From Neorhizobium alkalisoli (lineage in GTDB: Bacteria > Pseudomonadota > Alphaproteobacteria > Rhizobiales > Rhizobiaceae), in the NCBI RefSeq assembly GCF_007829835.1, contig NZ_VIWP01000005.1, positions 186,001 to 250,000 of the forward strand: a stretch of DNA of 64,000 bases. Reading direction: 5' to 3'. The position numbers were made by a program, and so were the translations under genes. The notes beneath the pieces were generated by a model. It was not told the DNA's origin, ran no database searches, and saw nothing but the letters and a program-made list of their open reading frames with translations. How positions within the stretch are numbered: position 1 is the first letter of the stretch; each line of letters starts with the position of its first letter. Below, in pieces: positions 53,107-62,749 of the stretch.

Positions 53107-54747
53107 TCAGTCCTTGGAGACGGTATTGACGAAGTTGGTGTCAAAGCTCGGGCCGAGCTTGAAACCCTTCAGCTTCGACGAATAACCGGCAACTTCCGTC
53201 TGCTGGAAGATCACCACGAACGGGCTCTGGGCGAGAACCTTCTTCTGCAGGTCCTCGTAGATGGCCGCACGCTTGGCGGCATCCTTTTCCAGAAGCGCGC
53301 CCTGTGCTTCGTCTTCCAGATCCTTCGGCACGTCCCAGGCATTACGCCAGGCAAGCGTCTTGTTCTTGCCTTCGTCGGAATTGTCGTAGTTGATCGTGAA
53401 GGTTTCGGCATTCGAGTTCGGGTCGAAATAGTCCGAACCCCACTGGCCGATATAGATGTCATGCGTACGGGCGCGGAACTTGGTCAGCGTCTGCTTGCCG
53501 TCGCCTGGGATGATTTCGAGCTTGATGCCGGCCTGGGCCAGCGTCTGCTGCACGCTTTCGGCAATGCCGGTGACCGGCTGCGTATTGCGCACATCCATGG
53601 TGACGGTGAACCCGTCCTTCAGGCCGGCCTTGGCAAGCAGTTCCTTCGCCTTGGCGACGTCGAGCTTGTAAGGATTGCTGTCGAGCGCGCCGAGCTGGCC
53701 CTTCGGCAGAAAAGTCTGGTGGATCTCGCCGATGCCCTTGATCAGGGTCGCGCCGATCGCGTCGTAATCGACGAGATACTTGAAGGCTTCGATGACCTCA
53801 GGCTTGGCGAGGTTCTTGTTCTTCTGGTTGAGGCTGAAATAATAGACGGTGCCCTTCGGTGCCGAAGTCGTGGCAAGACCCTTCTTGGCAACGGCTTCCA
53901 GATCACCCGGCTCGAGATTGCGGGCAACGTCGATATCGCCATTTTCGAGCGCCAGACGCTGGCCGGCGCTTTCCTTCATGTAGCGATAGATGACGCGCTT
54001 CAGCTTCGGCTTTTCGCCGTAATAATTCGGGTTGGCTTCGAGAACGACAGCCTCGTTGGCGCGCCAGGTGACGGCCTTGAACGGACCCGAGCCGGCAAAA
54101 CCGGTCTTCAGCCATTCATTGGCGAAATCGGTCTCGTATTTGTAATCGGCCGACGGCGTCACCTTCTTAGAATGCTCGACGGCGACCTTCTTGTCGACAA
54201 CGGAAGCGACGGTGGCGGTCAGAACGTTGAGCACGAAGCTCGGCGCATAGGCCTTGTCGACGTTGAAGACGAACGTATCCGGCGCAGTCGCCTTGGCCTT
54301 TTCCGTGACATTGTCGCCCTTCAGGCCGAACTGGGTCAGCAGGAAGGCCGGCGACTTGTCGAGCTTGACGGCGCGCTCGAACGAATAGGCGACATCCTCG
54401 GCCGTGATCGGGTTGCCCGACGCGAATTTCAGGCCCGGCTTGAGCTTGAACGTATAGGTCATGCCGTCGTCGGAAATCGTCCAGCTGGCGGCGAGGTCGC
54501 CGATGACCTTCGACGTATCGGCCGGGTCGAGCGTGACGAGCTTGCTATAGGTATTGGCCGTTACTTCGGCCGTGGACAGCTCGAATGCCTCGCCCGGATC
54601 GAGCGTGATGATGTCGTCGATCGCAAAACCTTCGACCAGCGTGTCGGCAGGCGTCGCGGCAAAGGCCTGCGGCGCGGCAAGCGCGATCAGCGAAAGCGCA
54701 ACGCCGGCAGAAAGCGCGCGCAGGTTCTTGGAGCGCAAATGGATCAT
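53107..54747 (-). CDS. Peptide-type ABC substrate-binding protein (family 5), set 1
   Basis: A 546-aa periplasmic binding protein. The signal peptide is MIHLRSKNLRALSAGVALSL...APQAFA (about 31 residues). The mature protein has WTISDDGMTYTFKLKPGLKFASG and YAPSFVLNVLTATVASV, and ends FKLGPSFDTNFVNTVSKD. It follows the dipeptidase gene by about 60 bp and leads the permease-ATPase operon. Given the neighbour, the ligand is probably a di- or oligopeptide. Confidence 0.93.
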   Translation of the reverse strand: MIHLRSKNLRALSAGVALSLIALAAPQAFAATPADTLVEGFAIDDIITLDPGEAFELSTAEVTANTYSKLVTLDPADTSKVIGDLAASWTISDDGMTYTFKLKPGLKFASGNPITAEDVAYSFERAVKLDKSPAFLLTQFGLKGDNVTEKAKATAPDTFVFNVDKAYAPSFVLNVLTATVASVVDKKVAVEHSKKVTPSADYKYETDFANEWLKTGFAGSGPFKAVTWRANEAVVLEANPNYYGEKPKLKRVIYRYMKESAGQRLALENGDIDVARNLEPGDLEAVAKKGLATTSAPKGTVYYFSLNQKNKNLAKPEVIEAFKYLVDYDAIGATLIKGIGEIHQTFLPKGQLGALDSNPYKLDVAKAKELLAKAGLKDGFTVTMDVRNTQPVTGIAESVQQTLAQAGIKLEIIPGDGKQTLTKFRARTHDIYIGQWGSDYFDPNSNAETFTINYDNSDEGKNKTLAWRNAWDVPKDLEDEAQGALLEKDAAKRAAIYEDLQKKVLAQSPFVVIFQQTEVAGYSSKLKGFKLGPSFDTNFVNTVSKD

Positions 54748-54806
54748 GGTTCTGAAGTCCCCTGTATTGTTTGTATCGTTCGTTGGTAGTCGTTGTTTTG
54801 ACGCTC

Positions 54807-55856
54807 TTACTCGCCCCATGCCTGGCCAAGCACCCTCAACCAGTTTTCCCTGCACAGCTTTGCGAGTTCGTCGTCAGCGTATCCATCCGATTTAAGGGCC
54901 GCAACCAGATTTTGGTTGCCGGCCGCATCCGCAATCTCGCGCGGAACGGTGGCGCCATCGAAGTCCGATCCAAGCGCCACGTGATCGATACCCATACGCT
55001 CGACCATATAGTTGATGTGGCGTACCATGTCGGAAAGCGGCGTCGCCGCGTCGTCGCGCGCATCATCGCGCAGCATGGTGACCGCATAGTTGAGCCCGAC
55101 GAGACCGCCGCTCTCCTTCACCGCATCCATCTGTTTGTCGGTGAGGTTGCGGGCGACCGGCGTCAACGCATGCGCGTTGGAATGGCTGGCGATCAGCGGC
55201 TGGTCGGAAGTCTTTGCGACGTCCCAGAAACCTTTTTCGGTAATGTGAGAAAGATCGATCAGCATGCCGAGCCGGTTGCAGGCCTTGACCAGCTCAAAAC
55301 CGAGCTCGGTGAGGCCGGGACCGGTATCCGTCGTCATCGGATAGGCAAAGGGCACGCCATGCCCGAAGATGTTGTGGCGGCTCCAGACCGGCCCGAGCGA
55401 GCGCAGGCCGGCGGCATGAAACACGTCGAGATTGGCAAGATCGGCATCGATCGCCTCGCAGCCTTCCATATGCATGACGGCTGCAAAAATCCCGTCCGCC
55501 ATCGCCTTGCGGATATCGGCAATCGAGCGGCAGAGTTTCCACGCGCCGGCACGGTCGAGGCGCAGCGCGATCGAGGCCTTTTCAAGGGCGATATCCAGCG
55601 ACGGCGCATAATCGAGCGGGGCTGCCAGCGGCGTCACATAATGCCCGTTGGCATCCGGCTCCTTGAGCACGAGATCGCCCGACGGGATATAGATCGCGCA
55701 GAGACCGCCCGCGAGCCCACCCTTTTTCGCCCGCGGCGCATCGATATGCCCGGCCGGCGTCCCATGCTTGAATTCCGCCACCGGATCGCCGCCCGCCTTC
55801 ATGTTCCGCCACAGTCGCAGCAACACGTCGTTATGGCCGTCGAACACCAGTTCCAT
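54807..55856 (-). CDS. Membrane dipeptidase (peptidase family M19)
   Basis: A 349-aa zinc dipeptidase. FDGHNDVLLRL contains the HxD metal ligands, and FAAVMHMEGCEAIDAD and SHSNAHALTPVARNLTD add the other metal residues. GLVGLNYAVTML and HVALGSDFDGA complete the barrel. M19 enzymes cut dipeptides, including those with D-amino acids. It is the first gene of the set 1 peptide uptake operon, so imported dipeptides are probably cut here. No signal peptide is seen; it is cytosolic. Confidence 0.93.
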   Translation of the reverse strand: MELVFDGHNDVLLRLWRNMKAGGDPVAEFKHGTPAGHIDAPRAKKGGLAGGLCAIYIPSGDLVLKEPDANGHYVTPLAAPLDYAPSLDIALEKASIALRLDRAGAWKLCRSIADIRKAMADGIFAAVMHMEGCEAIDADLANLDVFHAAGLRSLGPVWSRHNIFGHGVPFAYPMTTDTGPGLTELGFELVKACNRLGMLIDLSHITEKGFWDVAKTSDQPLIASHSNAHALTPVARNLTDKQMDAVKESGGLVGLNYAVTMLRDDARDDAATPLSDMVRHINYMVERMGIDHVALGSDFDGATVPREIADAAGNQNLVAALKSDGYADDELAKLCRENWLRVLGQAWGE

Positions 55857-56069
55857 GAATTCATTCCCGATTTTGTTGAAACAGTTTGGGTGGGCAAGGG
55901 CGATCCTAGCCGGACGGATGGGTTTCGCAAGATGGGAATGTGAAGGTTCTACAGGTCTGCAAGATCAGCAGCTCTGCGAAGGTCATATTGCGCAACGGCA
56001 TTGAACCGCTGGCCGCGCAATGCCAGAAAAGACACGCAATGACAGAGGCGACGAGGAACGACACGGACC

Positions 56070-56453
56070 ATGGCCAAATTTGCGATGCAGATCGAAACCG
56101 CACATCCGCTTCTTTTCCTCGCCGATTCAACGCCGGATACCGCGTTTCCAGCCGAAATCGGAATGAGTTTTGCCGTGGCGAGCAAGGGTTGTGTCGCTTT
56201 TGCAGTCCTGTCTTTTGTCGATGGCGCGACGCTCGTTACCGTTACCGACGAGGCCTGCACATCCAGCTCGCCAAAGCTGTTCAGCGGATCAATTGCCGCC
56301 CTGAGCGGCATCGTCACTTTGATGGACAGTAGCCTGTTCGGTTACCTGAATATCCCGGTGCCGGAAGGGCCACTCGGGATCAATATCTGGGCCGACGATG
56401 CCCAAAATCCCGATTGGGTCTGGGTCCAACTGGACGCAATCCGTCCGGTCTGA
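56070..56453 (+). CDS. Small protein of unknown function
   Basis: A 127-aa protein, MAKFAMQIETAHPLLFLADS then TPDTAFPAEIGMSFAVASKG, that I do not recognise. It seems beta-rich (SFAVASKGCVAFAVLSFVDGATLVTV), with two cysteines near residues 41 and 63 and an acidic WADDAQNPDWVWVQLD end. No signal peptide or membrane helix. It is on the plus strand, alone among minus-strand genes, with its stop 18 bp from the convergent phosphoribosyltransferase. A GAGG lies 13 nt upstream of ATG. Composition fits a real gene. Confidence 0.6.
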   Translation: MAKFAMQIETAHPLLFLADSTPDTAFPAEIGMSFAVASKGCVAFAVLSFVDGATLVTVTDEACTSSSPKLFSGSIAALSGIVTLMDSSLFGYLNIPVPEGPLGINIWADDAQNPDWVWVQLDAIRPV

Positions 56454-56471
56454 CGATCTTGGCGAGGCCTA

Positions 56472-57143
56472 TTACCTCGACCAAATCCCCTCGCCCGCCT
56501 TCACCAGCATCGGCGTCTCGAACACACCTACGACCCGCTCGCGCGCCCCGGCCCCATCGAGCCTCTCATGCCACCGCGTCGATTGCAGCATGGCGGCACC
56601 GATCACGACCGGCTCTATCCCCAGCGAGGCCATCAGCGACAGCCCGGAGACGATGGAAGTGCCCGACGAGATCACATCGTCGATCAACGCCACCCGCTTG
56701 CCCGCCATCAGCGGCAGCATGCGCGGATCGACATAGAGACGCTTCTGCTGTTCCGGCGTTGTGATGGACGACAGCGGCACGGACAGTGCCTCGTCATACC
56801 AGAACTTTTTCGACGTCCCGAGCGGCACGTAGCGGGGAAAGCCGAGCGCGCGGGCAACGGCGGCGGCCAATGTCAGGCCAAGCGTCGGCAGGCCGACGAT
56901 CACTTCCGGGCGGAACGCGGCGATTTTTGGCGCAAGGTCGGCAGCGAGCGCATCCTGCAAGTCAAAGCTCGCCTGGTTGATGATGAGAGAGGCGAGCGCA
57001 TGTTGTCCGTCGGCCAACGGCCGGATCGGCAGGCGGATCTGGCGGCCGTCCTGAAGCTCGACCGGAAAGAAACCGGAAAAGGGACCGGCGCGATCAAAGC
57101 TGCCGGACTGGTGGATTTCCTGCCAGAAATCATGCGGCTTCAT
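56472..57143 (-). CDS. Phosphoribosyltransferase (PRT type I fold)
   Basis: A 223-aa enzyme with the PRPP-binding loop RVALIDDVISSGTSIVSG (about residues 149-166), the hallmark of type I phosphoribosyltransferases. The upstream VIVGLPTLGLTLAAAVARALG fits the flexible-loop segment. The N-terminus (MKPHDFWQEIHQSGSFDRAG) does not match Apt, Hpt or Gpt exactly. It sits 9 bp from adenine deaminase at the end of the purine cluster and is probably a base-salvage enzyme for hypoxanthine, xanthine or adenine. Confidence 0.85.
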   Translation of the reverse strand: MKPHDFWQEIHQSGSFDRAGPFSGFFPVELQDGRQIRLPIRPLADGQHALASLIINQASFDLQDALAADLAPKIAAFRPEVIVGLPTLGLTLAAAVARALGFPRYVPLGTSKKFWYDEALSVPLSSITTPEQQKRLYVDPRMLPLMAGKRVALIDDVISSGTSIVSGLSLMASLGIEPVVIGAAMLQSTRWHERLDGAGARERVVGVFETPMLVKAGEGIWSR

Positions 57144-57152
57144 GCAAAAATC

Positions 57153-58940
57153 CTATGCGAGAATCTTCAAGATCGGCGTTTCCAGGAGCGTGCCGGTGGA
57201 TACATCGGCAATCCCCCGGTCGGTCTGATGCGGGCCGGCATTGCAGGCCAGCGTCGCACCGAAACAGGCCTTGAAGATCAGATAGGGCGGCTGCCAGTCG
57301 GCAACCCTGTCCATCGCCGCTCGGATCTTTTGAAAACCCTCCGCGACTTGCCTGAGCGGCGCATCCGAAACGAGGCCGGACAGGGGGAGAGGCAGCATTT
57401 CCGCAACCTTGCCGTCGATCGCAACCGCCATGCCGCCGCCGGCCGCAATCACCGCATTGGCGGCAACGGCCATGTCTTCCGGATTGCCGCCGAAGACGGT
57501 GAGGTTGTGACTGTCATGGGCAAGCGAGGTCGCGAATGCGCCGCGCCAGGTGCCCCAGCCGGTGAGGAAACCGAGGCGGGTGCGGCTGTCGGCGCGGCCG
57601 TGGCGGTGAGTGACGGCGATCAGCGCCGTCCCACCCGGGGGTACCACAAAACCATCGACGACATCCGCATCCGTTTCTCCCCATTGTGTGAACCGCGGCC
57701 TGTCTATGGTCGCGATCCGCACCTTCTTCGCCTCCGAAACCAGCCGGAAATCGGCAGGCATCAGCGGCTGAAGCTTTATCGACCCCGTGAGCGGGCCGGC
57801 ATCCTCTCTGGGAATTTCGATCAGGATCTCGCCCTGCCGGGCAACCGGCATGCCGCTCACCAGCACATGCCGGGCGCGGAAATCGGAAAGATCCTCGAAT
57901 ATGGCGATATCGGCGCGGCGTCCGGCGGCGATGAGCCCGAGATCGGCGCGACCGAGCCTGCCCGCCGCATTCAGCGTCGCCGCCCGCAGCGCCCATTCGG
58001 GCTTCATGCCGTAACGCACCAGCCGGCGGACGACATCGTCCAGCCCGCCGCCATTGACGAGATCGTCGGGAAACACGTCATCGGTGCAGAGCGTCACCGT
58101 CTGAGGCAGATGGCCGAGCGCATTCAGCGCCTCGACGAATTCCGGAAGCAGATGGTCATGGCTACCCCGCAACTCGATCGTCAGCCCCGCGCGCAGTTTC
58201 TGCATCAGGTCGTCGCCCGAAGTCAGCTCGTGGTCCGATGTGACGCCGGCCGTCATGAAGGCGTTGAGATCGGCACCGGCAAGACCGCGGGCATGGCCGC
58301 AGATCAGCTTTTCCGAGGTCAGCGCCACCTGCATGATGGCGCTCATGCGCGGATCGCGGTTGATGATGCCGCGCATGTCCATCACTTCCGCCAGCCCGCC
58401 GACTTTCGGCCAGAGCAGCATTTCCTCGACCTTTTCGGCGTCGAAATCGGCACCCGCGACTTCGAGCCCCGGCGCCGAAGGCACGCTGGAGGGAACGAGC
58501 ACGATAGTCCTGAGCGGCAGATGCTTGACCGCTTCGGCCGCCCAGCAGACACCGTCGACGCCATGCACATTGCCGAATTCATGCGGATCCCAGACGATGG
58601 TCGTGACACCGCGCGCCAGAACCTCGGCCGCATAGGTCGCCGGCGTCACCATCGAGCTTTCGATGTGCATATGGGTGTCGATGAGGCCGGGCGAGATGAA
58701 AGCGCCCGTCGCATCGATCACCTGTCCCGCATCGCTGCGGCTACCGCACTCATGGACGCTAGCGATCAGCGGTCCAACAAGGCCGATATCGGCCGGCCTC
58801 TGCTCGCCGGTCACCATATCGACCAGCGTGCCGCCGGAAATCAGGATGTCGAAAGGCGCATCGCCACGGGCGGCCGCCACCGCCCGGTCGCGCAAGACCT
58901 GGTCGTTGAACCTGTTGACGTCCCAAATGATCGTTTTCAC
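57153..58940 (-). CDS. ade: Adenine deaminase
   Basis: A 595-aa amidohydrolase-superfamily enzyme converting adenine to hypoxanthine and ammonia. GLIDTHMHIESSMVTPATYA holds the first metal ligands. VWDPHEFGNVHG, LICGHARGLAGADLNAF and SSVPSAPG are typical Ade blocks, and the C-terminal domain includes THRHGRADS and AHDSHNLTVFGGN. GTG 58940 overlaps the nucleoside hydrolase stop by 4 nt; the open frame further upstream lies inside that gene. It acts on adenine released by the upstream nucleoside hydrolase. Confidence 0.93.
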   Translation of the reverse strand: MKTIIWDVNRFNDQVLRDRAVAAARGDAPFDILISGGTLVDMVTGEQRPADIGLVGPLIASVHECGSRSDAGQVIDATGAFISPGLIDTHMHIESSMVTPATYAAEVLARGVTTIVWDPHEFGNVHGVDGVCWAAEAVKHLPLRTIVLVPSSVPSAPGLEVAGADFDAEKVEEMLLWPKVGGLAEVMDMRGIINRDPRMSAIMQVALTSEKLICGHARGLAGADLNAFMTAGVTSDHELTSGDDLMQKLRAGLTIELRGSHDHLLPEFVEALNALGHLPQTVTLCTDDVFPDDLVNGGGLDDVVRRLVRYGMKPEWALRAATLNAAGRLGRADLGLIAAGRRADIAIFEDLSDFRARHVLVSGMPVARQGEILIEIPREDAGPLTGSIKLQPLMPADFRLVSEAKKVRIATIDRPRFTQWGETDADVVDGFVVPPGGTALIAVTHRHGRADSRTRLGFLTGWGTWRGAFATSLAHDSHNLTVFGGNPEDMAVAANAVIAAGGGMAVAIDGKVAEMLPLPLSGLVSDAPLRQVAEGFQKIRAAMDRVADWQPPYLIFKACFGATLACNAGPHQTDRGIADVSTGTLLETPILKILA

Positions 58941-59860
58941 CAGGTAGCCTCCGCCCGCAGGGTTTCCAGAATGGCCGTTCGCGCCTCTTCCACCGCGACG
59001 TCCACCGCATAGATCACGTTGAAGGTGCCACGCCCCGGCCGCGTCTCGATCACGGTGCGCCCGCGCGTCACCGTCCCGGCAAGTTCGACATCGAGCCGCG
59101 CCTCGCGCCAGGTGACATGTTCTGGCTCGACAAAGGCAAAACCGGCAACCGCATCGTAAAGCGCCATGGCCGGCCGGCCGCGGCTGGTGGCGATCTCGAC
59201 GAAACCGGCCAGCAGATCGGCCAGCAATTCCGCATTGCGCCCACCGCCGGCCCTGACCGGCGCGACATCGGCGGGGAAGCAGACCACCTTGCGGCAAAGA
59301 TCGAGATCGACCATGCGCAGCGGAATGTTGTGAGAAAGGACGATCGCCAGCGCTTCCGGATCGGCAAAGGCGTTGAACTCGGCAGAGGCGGTATGATTGC
59401 CGGCCGTCACACCACCACCCATCCAGGTGAGATCGGTGATTTTTGCGGCGAGATCCGGCCGCGCCAGTGCGATGGCTGCGATATTGGTGAGCGGCCCGAG
59501 CGCCAGGATACGCCGGTCGCCCTCGCTCTTTTCGAGCCAGTCGCAGAGCGCCTGAAACGCATCGCTTTCGAACGTGTCGGCAGCTTCAGGTAGATGCAGG
59601 CCGGTGGAGGGCATGCCCGCCTCACCCAGCACATTGCCGGCCGTCACCATCTCGCCGAGCACAGGTGCGGCACGACCAGCATGGATCGGAAACGGCCAGA
59701 CGAAGGCGGCAGCAGCCGAGGCGGCATTGCGCCTGACGCGCTCCAGCGGCGCATTGCCGAAGGACAGCGAAACGCCATCGATCGTCAGCCCCGCATGCGC
59801 AACGACCATGATCGCCGCGATGTCGTCAAAGCCCATGTCGGTGTCGATCCACACGCCCAT
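58937..59860 (-). CDS. Ribonucleoside hydrolase (IunH family)
   Basis: A 307-aa enzyme that hydrolyses a nucleoside to base and ribose. The calcium-binding cluster DTDMGFDD is at residues 6-13. Further motifs are ILALGPLTNIAAI and MGGGVTAGNHTASAEFNAFADPEA. It overlaps adenine deaminase by 4 nt, indicating that the two steps (adenosine to adenine to hypoxanthine) act in sequence. Specificity (purine or mixed) cannot be read with certainty. Confidence 0.93.
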   Translation of the reverse strand: MGVWIDTDMGFDDIAAIMVVAHAGLTIDGVSLSFGNAPLERVRRNAASAAAAFVWPFPIHAGRAAPVLGEMVTAGNVLGEAGMPSTGLHLPEAADTFESDAFQALCDWLEKSEGDRRILALGPLTNIAAIALARPDLAAKITDLTWMGGGVTAGNHTASAEFNAFADPEALAIVLSHNIPLRMVDLDLCRKVVCFPADVAPVRAGGGRNAELLADLLAGFVEIATSRGRPAMALYDAVAGFAFVEPEHVTWREARLDVELAGTVTRGRTVIETRPGRGTFNVIYAVDVAVEEARTAILETLRAEATW

Positions 59861-59872
59861 TGCCAGAATTCC

Positions 59873-60907
59873 TTACGCAAAACGCTTGAGAGGGGCAGCC
59901 TTTGCGGCCGGCAGGTCGAAGGCGATCTCGGCATCCGGCGCATGCACAGGCTCGCTCGCATCGACCTCCGCCTTGATCGGCCCGAGATCGCTTGCCAGCA
60001 GATATTCCCGGCGGTCGCCGGCAAAGGATGTGCCGCGCACGGTGCCGCGGAACGGACCAGATCCGAGCGTCACCATACGCGGCCGCCAGGCGAGGCCCGC
60101 CGCTGAAAGCGCCTCGCCGGGTAAAGCGCCCGAAGGGTCCGCCAGGCCATGCTCAGTCTTGAGCTTGCCCTGATCGAGCGCAAAAATGTTTTCGAAGCCG
60201 ACGAAATCCGCCACGAAGGCGGAGGCCGGCCGGTTATAGATGTCTTCCGGCGTGCCGATCTGTTCGATCGCACCGTTTTTCATGACAACAATGCGGTCGG
60301 CCAGCGAAAGCGCTTCCGTCTGGTCATGGGTGACGAAGATCATCGTCACGCCCGTCTCCTTCTGGACGCGCTGCAACTCGGTGCGCATTTCGAGCCGCAG
60401 CCGCGCATCGAGATTGGAGAGCGGCTCGTCGAGGAGGAGTACTTTCGGCTCCATCACCATGGAGCGGGCCAGCGCCACGCGCTGCTGCTGGCCGCCGGAA
60501 AGTTCGGCTGGCTTGCGATCCGCAAAGGAGGAAAGGCCGACCGATGTCAGGCCGCCGCGCACCTTCTGATCGAGTTCCGAACCGCGCATCCCCTTGAGCT
60601 TCAGGCCGAAGGCGACGTTTTCATAGACGGAAAGATGCGGAAACAGCGCATAGGACTGGAAGACGAGGCCGACCGCCCGCTTGTTCGGCGGCGTCCGGGT
60701 CATGTCGGTGCCGTCGAGACGGATATGGCCGCTTTTGACCGGCAAGAGCCCGGCGATCGCCCGCATGGTCGTCGTCTTGCCGCAGCCGGAAGGGCCGAGC
60801 AATGCGATCAGCTCGCCCTTGCCGATATCAAGATCGAGATTGCCGACGGCAACCGTGTCACCATAGGCGAGCGTCAGCTTTTCGAGCGAAAGATAGGCAT
60901 CAGACAT
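59873..60907 (-). CDS. ABC transporter ATP-binding protein (PotA-like)
   Basis: A 344-aa ATPase of the PotA/CysA type. Walker A is LGPSGCGKTTTMR, Q-loop VFQSYALFPHLS, signature LSGGQQQRVALARSM, Walker B VLLLDEPLSNLD and SHDQ-like FVTHDQTEALSLADRI, plus a C-terminal TOBE domain. ATG 60907 overlaps the permease stop by 8 nt. It is 12 bp upstream of the nucleoside hydrolase, so the transporter and enzymes share one transcript. Confidence 0.93.
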   Translation of the reverse strand: MSDAYLSLEKLTLAYGDTVAVGNLDLDIGKGELIALLGPSGCGKTTTMRAIAGLLPVKSGHIRLDGTDMTRTPPNKRAVGLVFQSYALFPHLSVYENVAFGLKLKGMRGSELDQKVRGGLTSVGLSSFADRKPAELSGGQQQRVALARSMVMEPKVLLLDEPLSNLDARLRLEMRTELQRVQKETGVTMIFVTHDQTEALSLADRIVVMKNGAIEQIGTPEDIYNRPASAFVADFVGFENIFALDQGKLKTEHGLADPSGALPGEALSAAGLAWRPRMVTLGSGPFRGTVRGTSFAGDRREYLLASDLGPIKAEVDASEPVHAPDAEIAFDLPAAKAAPLKRFA

Positions 60908-61682
60908 AGCGGGAAAATCCGAGGAAACGTTCTGCGGCAAACACGATGCCGATGGACAGGAAGGCGAGCAGCGAAGAGAGCGCCGCCACGGATGGATCGA
61001 AGACGATTTCCATATAGGCGATCATATCGACCGGCAGGGTGCGCACGCCCGGGCCGGAGAGAAACAGAGAGACCGGCACCTGGTTGAAACTCGTCACGAA
61101 GCCGAGGATGAAGGCGGACAGGATGCCACCCTTGATATTCGGCATCACCACCCGGAAAAACGCGCCCATCCGCGACGAACCGAGCAGAACCGCGGCCTCC
61201 TCGATATCCGAGCGCAGATTGTCGAGACTGGCGGAGACGACGCGCACCGCATAGGGCAGGATCAGCGCCGTATGGGCGAGGAAAAGCGCGGGCGTGATGC
61301 CGACGCCGAAAGGCACGACGACATAACGCAACAGCGCCAGACCGACGATGATACCCGGCACGATGATCGGCAGCGAGACGATGGTCCGCACGATCTCCGC
61401 CCCCGGCAGCCGGTAACGCGAGAGTGCGTAAGACGCGGGGATGCCGAGCACGAGTGCCGCCGCCGTGCCGCCGACGGCCAGAAACATCGACATGGCGAAA
61501 GAGGCGCGAAAACTGTCGACGGTAAAAACCTTGGCAATCCAGCGGAGCGAAAAGCCCTGCGGCGGGAAGGCCAGCGTTTCGCCGGCCGAAAACGAGGCCG
61601 CGACGATGATCAGGAACGGCCCGATCAGGAAGGCAAGCACGAGAAACAGCGTCGCGGGAATGAAGAGGCTGCGGGCGTTCAC
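60900..61682 (-). CDS. ABC transporter permease (PotC-like)
   Basis: A 260-aa permease beginning with GTG (GTGA overlap with the upstream permease stop). Six helices are visible, and it carries the EAA loop IEEAAVLLGSSRMGAFFRVVMPNIKGG and the family start LVLAFLIGPFLIIVAASFS. It works with the PotB-like protein. Confidence 0.92.
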   Translation of the reverse strand: MNARSLFIPATLFLVLAFLIGPFLIIVAASFSAGETLAFPPQGFSLRWIAKVFTVDSFRASFAMSMFLAVGGTAAALVLGIPASYALSRYRLPGAEIVRTIVSLPIIVPGIIVGLALLRYVVVPFGVGITPALFLAHTALILPYAVRVVSASLDNLRSDIEEAAVLLGSSRMGAFFRVVMPNIKGGILSAFILGFVTSFNQVPVSLFLSGPGVRTLPVDMIAYMEIVFDPSVAALSSLLAFLSIGIVFAAERFLGFSRYV

Positions 61683-62521
61683 TTGGCGCTCCTCACCTTG
61701 TTACGGGCCGTCGCCACCCGTTTCAGGAGAATATTGGCGGCAAAGCTCATGACGATCAGGATGAAGGCGATGACGCTGGCCGCGACGAAATTATTGGCGA
61801 CGGACACCTGCTGATACATCAACGTCTCCAGCATCAGCACCTTGGAGCCGCCGAGAATGGCCGGCGTGATATAGGCGGTGAGCGAGCCGGTGAAGACCAG
61901 CGTGCCGCCGATGACAAGGCCTTCGCGGGTGAGCGGCAGGATCACCTTCCAAAAGACCTGGAACCAGTTGGCACCGAGCACGCGGGCGGCCGGCACCGCA
62001 TCCTTCGGCATGTTTTCCAGCGCCGAGATCAGCGAGATCACCATCAGCGGCAGGAAGAGCTGCAACAGACCGATGAAGATCGCCGTTTCGGAAAACAGAA
62101 TGCGCAGCGGCGCGTCGGAAATGCCGAGTGCCTGAAAGGCCTGGTTGACGATGCCGGTGCGGCCGAGAATGACGATCCAGGCATAGGTGCGCGCCACCGG
62201 CGAGATCATCAGCGGCAACACGACCAGGCCAGTCATCCGCCCCTTCATGGTCGGCGTCAGGCCGACGATTGCAAAGGCCGCCGCATAACCGATGACCGCG
62301 GAAACGACCGTCACCATCGCCCCGAGCTTCAGCGTGCGCAGGAAAACGGCCTGGTTCAGCGGGCTGGAAAAGAACTCGATATAGGCGGCAAGCGAAAAGC
62401 CGCCGGTGGGATCGCGAAAGCCGTCGGAGAGCAGGATGACGACCGGCACGAGAAACACCGCCGCCGCAAACAACGCGGCAGGCAGTACAAGCGCAAGCGC
62501 CTCGGCCCGGTTCTGAAACAT
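61679..62521 (-). CDS. ABC transporter permease (PotB-like)
   Basis: A 280-aa permease with six helices. It has ALVLPAALFAAAVFLVPVVILLSDGF at the start and the EAA loop AARVLGANWFQVFWKVILPLTREGL. It overlaps the PotC-like gene by 4 nt. The 228-bp gap upstream, before the binding-protein gene, carries a RIME repeat. Confidence 0.92.
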   Translation of the reverse strand: MFQNRAEALALVLPAALFAAAVFLVPVVILLSDGFRDPTGGFSLAAYIEFFSSPLNQAVFLRTLKLGAMVTVVSAVIGYAAAFAIVGLTPTMKGRMTGLVVLPLMISPVARTYAWIVILGRTGIVNQAFQALGISDAPLRILFSETAIFIGLLQLFLPLMVISLISALENMPKDAVPAARVLGANWFQVFWKVILPLTREGLVIGGTLVFTGSLTAYITPAILGGSKVLMLETLMYQQVSVANNFVAASVIAFILIVMSFAANILLKRVATARNKVRSAK

Positions 62522-62588
62522 GTCTGCTTTACTCCAGTGTCGTTAGGGCTGCCGAGAAGAATGGCAGCCTTTATTTCTGTCGGCGATT

Positions 62589-62716
62589 GCCCCTCATCCG
62601 GCTGCCGCCACCTTCTCCCCGTTCTGACGGGGAGAAGGGATGTGCCGCACCCTCCATGCCTTAGTCAGGGCAAGTCCCCTCTCCCCGCCTGCGGGGAGAG
62701 GGTTAGGGTGAGGGGC
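62589..62716. repeat. RIME-like repeat, copy 4
   Basis: Same ends (gcccctcat / gtgaggggc), inner stem gttctgacgg, and closing gcggggagagggttaggg. It lies inside the Pot-like operon, between the binding-protein and first permease genes. Confidence 0.85.
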
Positions 62717-62749
62717 AATTTCTAGCGCCAAGCCCAATTGCGAGGCCGC

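Noticed and set aside
58941..59297. N-terminal extension of adenine deaminase
   Set aside because: It lies wholly within the nucleoside hydrolase gene in another frame; GTG 58940 with the 4-nt overlap is the sensible start.
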